A DNA stretch of 64,000 nt from Streptomyces brasiliensis (lineage in GTDB: Bacteria > Actinomycetota > Actinomycetes > Streptomycetales > Streptomycetaceae): positions 1 to 64,000 of the forward strand of contig NZ_BMQA01000014.1 of the NCBI RefSeq assembly GCF_014647875.1, written 5' to 3'. A program made the translations under genes and the position numbers. This document shows positions 43,870-51,221 of this stretch, piece by piece; position 1 is the first letter of the stretch; each line of letters begins with the position of its first letter. Under the pieces are notes generated by a model. It ran no database searches. It was not told where the DNA came from and was given only the letters and a program-made list of their open reading frames with translations.

Positions 43870-44796
43870 TCAGGAGCGTCGTCCGGGCGCCGCGAGTGGA
43901 CGGAAGAGGTCCCACTGCACCCGGGGGCGCTGCAGACCACGGCGTTCCAGGTACCGGTCCGTGGCGCGCCGTGTGCGGCGCAGGAGTCGTAGCCCGTCGG
44001 TCCCCCGTCCCGAGCCCATCGGTTCCAGCACCGAGGCGGGAACAAGCAGCCAGCCGTCGTCGGCCGGTTTCAGTTCGCCGCGCACGAGCGCGTTGCTCAA
44101 GCGGTTGAGCTGCTCGTCGTGCCGGTGTACCAGCAGCGAGGCGGGGCCGGCCGTCACGGCGCAGTCGGCCGGTAGGTGCAGCGCAAAGCCGCCTGCCGAC
44201 GGTACCGTCCTGGTCCGGGCCAGAACGGGCGCGCCGGACGCGTCGCGGGCGGCCAGGACCGCCGTGGGGTAGTCGGCGAGCTGTGCTGCTCCGGGCAGCG
44301 GTGCGCCGTCGGCCGGGGCCGGAGGCACCCGCGGCACGGAAGGTTGCGCGGGGGGACGCACGATCACCTGCTCGGGAGTGATGGTGATGACGAGCCGCAG
44401 GTAGTACCAGTCCGTCAGTCGCCGCACCGGGCGTGAGAGGTACGACCGGCTGTGCGGCTGTCGCTCGAAGAGCATCCGCCAGTACTCCTCGAGGCCCTGG
44501 GGCCCGGTCCTGATCTCGTCGGGGCACTCGGCCCGTCCGCCGACGAATATCTGCGGCGGGTTGTCCAGACCGCTGCCGGTGGGATCGGAGAAGAGCAGGG
44601 CGACACGTCCGTCCCGGCGCGCGTTCAGCGCCTTCTGGGCGAAGGCGAGGCACGTGGTCACCACGAGTTTCCCGTCCTCACGCCGCCACACCGCCGTCGG
44701 CCAGGCGATCGGCGTGCCGTCGCGGCCCAGTGTGACGAACTCGCAGGTCCGGTAGGCGTCGAGGACGTCCAGCGGGGCGGAGTCGAGCACCGTCAT
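43870..44796 (-). CDS. Pyridoxamine 5'-phosphate oxidase-like flavin protein
   Basis: The first 140 residues fit a split-barrel flavin-binding fold: FVTLGRDGTPIAWPTAVWRR, LVVTTCLAFAQKALNARRDG, VALLFSDPTGSGLDNPPQIF. The following part (WYYLRLVITITPEQVIV onwards) is a less familiar extension reaching 308 residues, longer than typical single-domain members. It may bind FMN or F420. Its ATG overlaps the stop of the small upstream gene (ATGA), implying coupled translation. Confidence 0.75.
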   Translation of the reverse strand: MTVLDSAPLDVLDAYRTCEFVTLGRDGTPIAWPTAVWRREDGKLVVTTCLAFAQKALNARRDGRVALLFSDPTGSGLDNPPQIFVGGRAECPDEIRTGPQGLEEYWRMLFERQPHSRSYLSRPVRRLTDWYYLRLVITITPEQVIVRPPAQPSVPRVPPAPADGAPLPGAAQLADYPTAVLAARDASGAPVLARTRTVPSAGGFALHLPADCAVTAGPASLLVHRHDEQLNRLSNALVRGELKPADDGWLLVPASVLEPMGSGRGTDGLRLLRRTRRATDRYLERRGLQRPRVQWDLFRPLAAPGRRS

Positions 44797-45074
44797 CGTC
44801 CCGCCCCCTCGGCCGGCAGGGTTCCGCCGAGCAGGAGGGCCTGCTCATGCCCGGCGGCCTCCTCGGCGACGGTCGGGTACTCGGCGCTCAGGTACACCGA
44901 GACCTCGGCGGCGTGGGTCGAGTCGCCGTTCGGTACGGCAGGTATCAGGCTGGGAAGCAGCACGGACTCGCAGCGGAGGACACGGTGGGCCACGAGTTTC
45001 TCGTGAGTGTGAGGGCGCCCTGCGGTGGGACGTGCGGGCGCTTTACTGCGGGGAGTCACGCTGGTGTGCTCCAA
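44793..45074 (-). CDS. Small hypothetical protein coupled to flavin protein
   Basis: A 93-residue frame whose stop overlaps the next ATG by 4 nt. The C-terminal half (NGDSTHAAEVSVYLSAEYPT, VAEEAAGHEQALLLGG) looks like folded protein, the N-terminal half is basic and Pro-rich. No family recognised; it could be a remnant of a longer gene. The overlap is the main support for its being real. Confidence 0.5.
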   Translation of the reverse strand: MEHTSVTPRSKAPARPTAGRPHTHEKLVAHRVLRCESVLLPSLIPAVPNGDSTHAAEVSVYLSAEYPTVAEEAAGHEQALLLGGTLPAEGAGR

Positions 45075-45295
45075 CGATCGGAAACAGAGAAGGAATGATC
45101 AAGGTGCCACCCATCCGCTCGGCGACGACTTGGCGTTGCCTGGGCGGTTTCCGGGTTCCTCCGGCGCTCGCGGACGTGTCATATCCGACAACTCGCTGAA
45201 CAGGGGGGCACCTTGCTGGGGGCTTGCCCAGGGTACTCGAATACATTTCGACGGTGTACTGCGTATACGTATGCCGCCCCTTCGACCGCCGACAT

Positions 45296-45575
45296 CGGCG
45301 GGCGAGCCGGTGGTATCGGGCATCCCCCGGTGGTATTGGGAACCCCGCGGCAGCGGGCGGTCCTCAGCGCGCTTGATCGTGACGCGTGCAGGTGTGGTCT
45401 CCGTCAACGGCGACCGTTTCCCTCCAGACATACGTGTCGAACCTGTGCCGTGTGCTGGAACCGAGGACGACCTCCCCGCACACCTGCCTCCGTCTTGGTC
45501 TCCTCCCCGCCGGGATACGCCATGCGCCTGCCGAAAGACGCGGTCGACGCTGTTCCCGTCGGTCCCCGGCATCGC
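45296..45575 (+). pseudogene. SARP-type (AfsR/DnrI-like) activator N-terminal remnant
   Basis: In different frames the plus strand reads LGTPRQRAVLSAL, VSLQTYVSNLCRVLEPRT, and PPGYAMRLPKDAVDA. These are the three landmarks of the OmpR-like winged-helix domain of Streptomyces antibiotic regulatory proteins (LGTPKxRxVLAxL, TLQTYVSNLRRxLEP, PGYxLRLPxDAVDA). The bacterial transcriptional activation domain is absent. A dead relative of pathway-specific antibiotic activators. Confidence 0.65.
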
Positions 45576-45754
45576 GGTCGAGGCCGGGTCAAAGGAGAGC
45601 GATCGTCATGTCCTGCCTCGGCTCGCTGCTCGAGCCATGCTCATGACTTGTGGATCGGCTCTCGGCTTGGGCGCGAAGGGCGTACCTTCCCGAGGGATCG
45701 GCTGATGTTCATCGAGTAGGCCCGCGTCGGCCCGCGGGCCGGGAAGGCGCGCCC

Positions 45755-45976
45755 GTGTTCAGCGTAGTCTGCGAAGACCACTCAACCCTCATCGGCTCCT
45801 TGATCGACGAGATCGTGCGGGAGGGCGCTAGGCGGATGCTCGCCGCCGAGCTCGCGGAAGCCCCCCAGGCCCGCTGGCGGGCGGTCACCGCACCCCACCT
45901 CGTCGCCCTCGCCCGCTCCGGCGCCCGCTTCGAACATGGTCAGCTGGTCGAGCGGGTCTTGGAGGCGGCAGCGTGA
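45755..45976 (+). pseudogene. IS256-type transposase start fused to another short segment
   Basis: The frame reads LIGSLIDEIVREGARRMLAA, the N-terminus of an IS256-family transposase, and then switches to ELAEAPQARWRAVTAPHLVA and LARSGARFEHGQLVERVLEA, which is not transposase. Its stop overlaps the GTG of the next gene. A chimeric scrap; whether it is translated is unknown. Confidence 0.5.
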
Positions 45977-46707
45977 CGACCGACCGCACGGACTTCGACC
46001 CCGCGGCAGCCTTGGAGCAGATCACCGCTGCGACCGAACACCTCCTCCGGACGGCGGCCCGGTTCACTGACGCCGACGTACGTGCACCGTCGCTGCTGCC
46101 GGACTGGTCGCGCGGGCACGTGCTGACACACCTGGCCCGCAACGCCGACGGCGGCCGGCGCCTGCTGATCTGGGCCCGGACCGGAACGGAGACACCGGAG
46201 TACCCGAGCCTGGCCGCCCGGGCCGAGCAGATCGAGGCAGGAGCGGGCCGCAGCGCCGCCGAACTCCTGGCCGACCTGTGTGACAGCGCCGCCGCGTTCG
46301 AAGCCGAATACCGGAGGATGCCGCCCGAGGCATGGCATCAGATCGTTCGCTGGACTCGCGGTCAGGAGCGTCCCGCCGCCCGCGCCGCCGACGCCCGCCT
46401 GTGCGAGGTGCTGGTCCACCACGCCGATCTGGACGCCGGCTACACACCGGCCCACTGGCCGACGGACTTCGTCCACGCGATGCTCGGCCGGGTCGTGACA
46501 TCCTTCAGCACACGCGACGATGCACCCGCCATGCAACTGCACGCCACCGACACCGGTACGGGATACGACATCGGCACCGCGCGACCAGCGCCGACCATCC
46601 ACGGGCCACAAAGCTCGTTGCTGGCCTGGCTGATGGGACGCTCCCCGGGCGCCGACCTGGCCGTGCACAACGCCCCGACCCTGCCCGAGCCGCCCTTCCT
46701 CTACTGA
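45973..46707 (+). CDS. Maleylpyruvate isomerase family mycothiol-dependent enzyme, second copy
   Basis: The 244-residue protein has LLPDWSRGHVLTHLARNADG (the family hallmark with metal-binding His), ARLCEVLVHHADLDAGYTPA (second and third metal His) and a C-terminal sterol-carrier-like domain (MQLHATDTGTGYDIG). Probably uses mycothiol as cofactor in the cytosol. GTG 45973 overlaps the preceding short frame by 4 nt (GTGA). It is only distantly like the 35520 gene. Confidence 0.87.
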   Translation: MTTDRTDFDPAAALEQITAATEHLLRTAARFTDADVRAPSLLPDWSRGHVLTHLARNADGGRRLLIWARTGTETPEYPSLAARAEQIEAGAGRSAAELLADLCDSAAAFEAEYRRMPPEAWHQIVRWTRGQERPAARAADARLCEVLVHHADLDAGYTPAHWPTDFVHAMLGRVVTSFSTRDDAPAMQLHATDTGTGYDIGTARPAPTIHGPQSSLLAWLMGRSPGADLAVHNAPTLPEPPFLY

Positions 46708-46748
46708 TTCCCAGCAGGAAGTCCGAAGCGGCCAGGTGTCTCCAGCAG

Positions 46749-47516
46749 TCACTCTGGGGTGCTGACCTGGCCTGCTGACGCCGGGGCAAGGAGCCCAGCG
46801 AGGAGTGCGCCAAACTCCTCGGGCGCTTCCAGCATCACCATATGGCCTGTGCGGGGCAGCTCGGTGTAACTGGCTGCGGCGGACAGAGCCCAGGCAGGCA
46901 CGTCCCACCCCGCGCGTGAGCGGGCCCCGGCGACCAGATGGACCGGGACGCGCTCGAACACGTCCCGCAACAGCTGCTGGTAGTCAGGTCCAGCGGTGTA
47001 CTCGACGACAGTACGAGCCATGGCATGGATGGTCGAAGCGGGCTGGTAGGCCAGGTCTTGTGTCGCAGAGCGGAGGTGCTCCCTGGTCGGCTCGATGCCT
47101 CCGGCGCGCAGCCACCGCCCGGGATCGGCACGGTCGGCTTGCACGATCTGCTCCACCTCGGCGGCTGTCTTGGCTGCCAGTTGCTGCGACCAGAAAGCGT
47201 CCACGAGACTGAAGTTGCCCTCGACGCTGACCAGCGATGCGGTCCGCTCCAGGAAGCGGTGGGCGAACGCGGCGGCGATCACGCCGCCGACCGAATGCCC
47301 GACCAGATGGACGCGACGGCCCGGCAGCGCCTGGTCAATGGCCGCACGCAGGTGTTCCACCTGCGTATCGATGGTGATAGTGCCGGGCTTGGCCCGGGCA
47401 TCGGCCCCGTAGCCGTGCAGGTCGGGGCAGAGGGTAGGGGCTGGGTGAAGTGGCGCGAGGGCACGCGGGTCGGCGAATGAGCCGATCAGGCCATGAATGA
47501 AGATCACTGGCAGCAC
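46749..47516 (-). CDS. Alpha/beta hydrolase
   Basis: The oxyanion motif is VIFIHGLIGS, the nucleophile elbow is LVGHSVGGVIAAA (Ser near residue 74) and the catalytic His is in LPRTGHMVMLEAPEEF near the end. At 255 residues it is a standard hydrolase, like lactonases or esterases of the PF12697 type; the substrate is unknown. ATG/GTG at 47516 and no signal peptide, so cytosolic. Confidence 0.87.
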   Translation of the reverse strand: MLPVIFIHGLIGSFADPRALAPLHPAPTLCPDLHGYGADARAKPGTITIDTQVEHLRAAIDQALPGRRVHLVGHSVGGVIAAAFAHRFLERTASLVSVEGNFSLVDAFWSQQLAAKTAAEVEQIVQADRADPGRWLRAGGIEPTREHLRSATQDLAYQPASTIHAMARTVVEYTAGPDYQQLLRDVFERVPVHLVAGARSRAGWDVPAWALSAAASYTELPRTGHMVMLEAPEEFGALLAGLLAPASAGQVSTPE

Positions 47517-47733
47517 GGGATGTCAGCCTCTCATGGTCGCCGGGGCTTGGCTACCACGGCCTGTCCGGCCCGTGGTGATCGGGAAGAAGCGCCACCGGTC
47601 TCCGTTGCATGCTCGGAGCGCTCCACGGCACGACGGATGTCTTCCCAGAGAGCTGCCCGGTTGGGGTGTAGACGCGCATGAGAGGGCGGTCTACGGTTGC
47701 GTGCTGATCATCCACTGCCGGGGGGAGACGTCC

Positions 47734-48273
47734 ATGCAACCGTCGTCGGCCGCGGCCGAGCCGGGCGGCTCCGGCACACGCGAGTCGCCAGACCCGCGAC
47801 GGCACCCCGCGCGGGCCCGCGGTGCACTGCGCGCGGTGACGACGGTGCACGCCGCGGCCCTGTTCACCCAGGCCGTCCTCGCCGGGCGGTTCCTGTCCGG
47901 CGACTACGACATGCTCACCGCGCACGCGGTCAACGCCAACGTCACCGTCGCCGTCGGCTTCGTGCAGGTCGTGGTGGCAGTGCTGTACTGGCGCCCGGGC
48001 CGCGGTCCGGGCTGGCCGGCCGCGGTCAGTGCCGTGCTGCTGGTGGCCGAGGCCGGGCAGGCCGTCCTCGGCTACCAGCGAACCCTTGGGGTGCACGTCC
48101 CGCTGGGTGTGACGCTCATCACCGCCGGGCTGCTGCTCCTGGTCCAGGTGTGGCGCCTCCCGCCCCCGGTCCCCGTCCCGGCCACGCCTGGTGACGCCGG
48201 GTCAGCATCCGGGAGGGTGCCGCCGCCCGGCACGTCCCCGGAGGCGTCGCGGCCCACGCAGGACGCCTCGTGA
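47734..48273 (+). CDS. Four-TM membrane protein upstream of multicopper oxidase
   Basis: The 179-residue product has four hydrophobic helices (VTTVHAAALFTQAVLAGRFL, VNANVTVAVGFVQVVVAVLY, WPAAVSAVLLVAEAGQAVLG, GVTLITAGLLLLVQVWRLP) with Pro/Ser-rich ends. ATG 47734 follows GGGGGAGACG. Its stop overlaps the GTG of the multicopper oxidase gene, so the two proteins likely work together, perhaps as a membrane partner, electron entry or copper-handling component. A conserved His (THAVNAN region) could bind metal or haem. Confidence 0.75.
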   Translation: MQPSSAAAEPGGSGTRESPDPRRHPARARGALRAVTTVHAAALFTQAVLAGRFLSGDYDMLTAHAVNANVTVAVGFVQVVVAVLYWRPGRGPGWPAAVSAVLLVAEAGQAVLGYQRTLGVHVPLGVTLITAGLLLLVQVWRLPPPVPVPATPGDAGSASGRVPPPGTSPEASRPTQDAS

Positions 48274-49811
48274 GGCCGGCGATACCGCGCCGCCGCCTCC
48301 TCGGCGCCCTGGGCGGCGCGGCCGCCCTGGCGGCGGTGGGCACACAGATCCCGCGGCTGGCCGCCCGCGTCCAGACCGGGGAACTGCTGCGCAGCCTGCT
48401 GCCGCTGCCCGCCCCGTACCGGGTGCCGCTGCCGGTACCGCCGGTGCTGACCCCGCGTCAGGACGCCACCACCGACTACTACGAGGTGACGCAGAAGGTC
48501 GCCACCCAGGAGATCCTGCCCGGCCACACCACCGCGATCTGGGGGTACGAGGGGACCTTCCCCGGGCCCACCCTCGTCTCCCGCAGTGGCCGGCGGACCG
48601 TCGTCCGCCACCGCAACGCGCTTCCTGTGCCCGCCGTCGTGCACCTGCACGGCGGCCGCACCCCGTCGGCCAGCGACGGTTACCCCACCGACCTGATCGT
48701 GCCGGACGGATTCACCGGCCCGCTCCCGCACCACGACCACCAGGCCGGCCTGGCCCACGGCTCACGCATCTACGAGTACCCCCTCCAGCAGCGGGCCGCC
48801 ACGCTCTGGTATCACGACCACCGCATGGACTTCACCGGCGCCTCCGTCTGGCGCGGACTGGCCGGATTTCATCTCGTACACGACGACGAGGAGGAGGCCC
48901 TACCCCTGCCGCGCGGGGACCGGGACATCCCCCTCATGATCACCGACCGGGCCTTCGACGCCGACGGCTCCTTCCGCTACCCCGCGACCGACCCGACCCT
49001 GCTGCACACCCCGGGCGTAAGGCCGGACTACGTCGAAGGGGTCCTGGGCGACGTGATCCTGGTCAACGGCGCGCCGTGGCCCGTCCTGGAAGTCGACGCC
49101 GCCCGCTACCGGCTGCGCATCGTCAATGCCTCCAACGCACGCCGCTACCGGCTGGAGCTGGCCCCCCAGCCCGCAGGCGGCGGCGCCCTGGTGCAGATCG
49201 GCTCCGACGGCGGCCTGCTGGCGACCCCGAGAGCGCACGACGCGATCGTCCTGGCGCCCGCGGAACGCTTCGACGTCGTCGTCGACTTCTCCCGCTACCG
49301 GGTCGGCGAGGAGATCACCCTGGCCAACCGGCTCGGCAGCGGCACCACCGCCGCGGTCATGCGCTTCCGGATCGCCCGGCGCGCCACCGATGACAGCGTC
49401 GTGCCCGCGCGGCTGTCACCCATCGAACGCCTGGACCCGGCGCGCGCGACAGCAACCCGCACCTTCGCCTTCCGCGACCAGGGCGACGAGGGCTGGACGA
49501 TCAACGGCCGACCTTTCGACCCGATGCGGGCCGACGCCACCCCCCGGCTGGGCGCGTTGGAGGTCTGGCGGTTCACCAGCGACTTCCACCACCCGGTCCA
49601 CCTGCACCTGGTGCACTTCCAGGTGCTCTCCCGCAACGGCGAGGCCCCCGGCCCCTACGACGCGGGCTGGAAGGACACCATCGACCTGAGCCCGGGCGAG
49701 GAGGTCGCGATCATCACCAGATTCACCGGCTACCGGGGGCGTTTCGTGTTCCACTGCCACAACCTGGAGCACGAGGACATGGCGATGATGGCCAACTTCG
49801 AAGTCGTCTAG
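48270..49811 (+). CDS. Multicopper oxidase (CotA/bilirubin-oxidase type)
   Basis: All copper-binding blocks are present: HLHG (residues 125-128), WYHDH (180-184), HPVHLHLVHF in the third cupredoxin domain, and HCHNLEHEDMAMM (495-507), which carries the type 1 Cys496 and the axial Met. An N-terminal twin-arginine-like segment (PRRRLLGALGGAAALAAVG) suggests Tat export. The family oxidises phenols, bilirubin-like compounds or metals with O2. GTG 48270 overlaps the upstream membrane-protein stop (GTGA). Confidence 0.92.
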   Translation: MRPAIPRRRLLGALGGAAALAAVGTQIPRLAARVQTGELLRSLLPLPAPYRVPLPVPPVLTPRQDATTDYYEVTQKVATQEILPGHTTAIWGYEGTFPGPTLVSRSGRRTVVRHRNALPVPAVVHLHGGRTPSASDGYPTDLIVPDGFTGPLPHHDHQAGLAHGSRIYEYPLQQRAATLWYHDHRMDFTGASVWRGLAGFHLVHDDEEEALPLPRGDRDIPLMITDRAFDADGSFRYPATDPTLLHTPGVRPDYVEGVLGDVILVNGAPWPVLEVDAARYRLRIVNASNARRYRLELAPQPAGGGALVQIGSDGGLLATPRAHDAIVLAPAERFDVVVDFSRYRVGEEITLANRLGSGTTAAVMRFRIARRATDDSVVPARLSPIERLDPARATATRTFAFRDQGDEGWTINGRPFDPMRADATPRLGALEVWRFTSDFHHPVHLHLVHFQVLSRNGEAPGPYDAGWKDTIDLSPGEEVAIITRFTGYRGRFVFHCHNLEHEDMAMMANFEVV

Positions 49812-50089
49812 TGCTCTGACCAAAGAGGTTCGCCGGCTTCTTCAGGCCGCGACTGCGGGTGGGCATCCGCCCGCTGAGGGTCTGCCCGACCGGGCCACCT
49901 GATCGGCCCAGCCCACGGTGCAACAGCGCGCCGAGGTGACCGAACAGGCCAGCGCGGTGTGGGCTGCGGTGGCCGGCTGTTCAGCCCCCTGCCGGCCGTG
50001 GGGCGAGGAATGCGTGCATGCCCGTCAGGCACCCTCATAAGGCACGTACAAGCGGCCGTATGAAGCTTCGATGAAGCCCCGCCCGGAGG

Positions 50090-50176
50090 CCGCTCTCCCG
50101 CCCCGCCGCCAACTCGGACACGTACTTGTACAGGGTCGTACGGGAGACACCGAGCAGCTTCGCACTCCCCAGTTTT
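50090..50176 (-). mobile_element. Resolvase/invertase C-terminal HTH scrap
   Basis: The minus strand reads GSAKLLGVSRTTLYKYVSEL, the Hin-type HTH that ends serine recombinases. Nothing of the catalytic domain is visible. The surrounding 49812-50300 shows no other gene. Confidence 0.55.
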
Positions 50177-50308
50177 CCTGAGCGGGTAACCAGCGGCCGC
50201 CCGCCGCCCGCCGCAGCACGTGCTCCGCCGGGCACCGGTGGTTGTCGATGCCGACCGGCCGACCGTGGGTGAGTCGGTGGCGTCGGCGTATGCGGGGCCG
50301 AGCGGCAG

Positions 50309-50595
50309 GTGATCGGGGTGCTGACCGTTCCGAACTGGCAGCCGGGGATGGGGGCGGAGGTCCTGCCGCAGGTGTATCGGGACATTCTGGAGGTGGCGGC
50401 GGACGCGCCGCGCCGGTCCGCGCCAAGCAGATCGTGCCGAGGATCGGACTGCCGGCCGAGACCGGGAAGATCGAGGGCACGCGGTCCAAGCTGAAGCGGC
50501 TGGTGGAGCGCGGCTGGCTGGACGAGGATGTCCCCGGCCTGTTCGCTTTGGCCCGCCGCCGGGCGGCCGTTTCGCCCAACTCCCGTTCATGGTGA
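50309..50595 (+). pseudogene. Frameshifted winged-helix protein fragment
   Basis: From GTG 50309 the plus strand reads LTVPNWQPGMGAEVLPQVYR and DILEVAADAP. After a frame change near 50405 it reads RAKQIVPRIGLP, then GKIEGTRSKLKRLVERGWLD and EDVPGLFAL. This resembles the small winged-helix proteins found beside Streptomyces insertion elements. Restoring one frame would give about 95 residues. Confidence 0.5.
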
Positions 50596-50675
50596 TCATG
50601 ACGGCCTCTTGACTACCCGTTGCCGTCCGGGGGACGCACCGGGGTGCCGCTTGGCGGATTCGGATCGGTCGCGTA

Positions 50676-51155
50676 TCAAGCGCTGAGTAGGCGGTTGAAG
50701 AACGACCGGTAGTGGCGCAGGGCCAGGCGCAGATCCTCGGTGTCCGCCCGCTCGCCGCGGTTCCACTGCCCTTCCAACTCTTGTTTGTGCTCGGCGAACG
50801 TGGTGGCCAGTGTCTGCATGACCTCCGCGACCAGAGCGTCGGCGGCGTGTACCGGGTCGCCGGGGTCGTCCACGAACTTGCTCTGGATCTTCTCCCAGCG
50901 TGCGCGAAAGCCCTCCTGGCCCTCGGTGCCGAGGAGTTGCGGGGTCTCGTCCCCCTCTTCCGCGGCGGGCTTCCTCCTCTCCTCGGCCCGGGACTCCTCG
51001 ACCTGAGGCTCGGCGCCTTCGCTCGAGGGAGCGGGGGTGCTCTCACCGGGAAAGGTGGGGGCCTCGGCCTGCGTTGGCGCAGTTTCGCCCTCGGTCCGGT
51101 CCGCCCGGCCGCAGGGCTGGACGAGGTCTTCGGTGGACAGGCCGCTCCCGACGGG
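50676..51155 (-). CDS. Conserved-looking hypothetical protein, 5' end uncertain
   Basis: The frame is open from the terminator at 51161 to 50676. A Pro/Glu/Ala-rich acidic first half (AEAPTFPGESTPAPSSEGAE and on) precedes a well-folded-looking last 85 residues: GFRARWEKIQSKFVDDPGDP, VHAADALVAEVMQTLATTFA, WNRGERADTEDLRLALRHYR. No family name is known to me. Since an ATG at 51194 would lie inside the terminator stem of the protease gene, either an internal start is used or the 5' part was lost. Confidence 0.6.
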   Translation of the reverse strand, partial: PVGSGLSTEDLVQPCGRADRTEGETAPTQAEAPTFPGESTPAPSSEGAEPQVEESRAEERRKPAAEEGDETPQLLGTEGQEGFRARWEKIQSKFVDDPGDPVHAADALVAEVMQTLATTFAEHKQELEGQWNRGERADTEDLRLALRHYRSFFNRLLSA

Positions 51156-51160
51156 CGGGC

Positions 51161-51203
51161 GGCCCTGCCTTGCGTGCCGCTGGGCAGCACGCAAGGCAGG
51201 GCC
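51161..51203 (-). terminator. Terminator of thermolysin-type protease gene
   Basis: GGCCCTGCCTTGCGTGC (51161-51177) and its exact complement (51187-51203) form a 17-bp stem with a 9-nt loop, 19 nt beyond the protease stop codon. Confidence 0.88.
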
Positions 51204-51221
51204 CGTGGTCGCACGCAGCGC

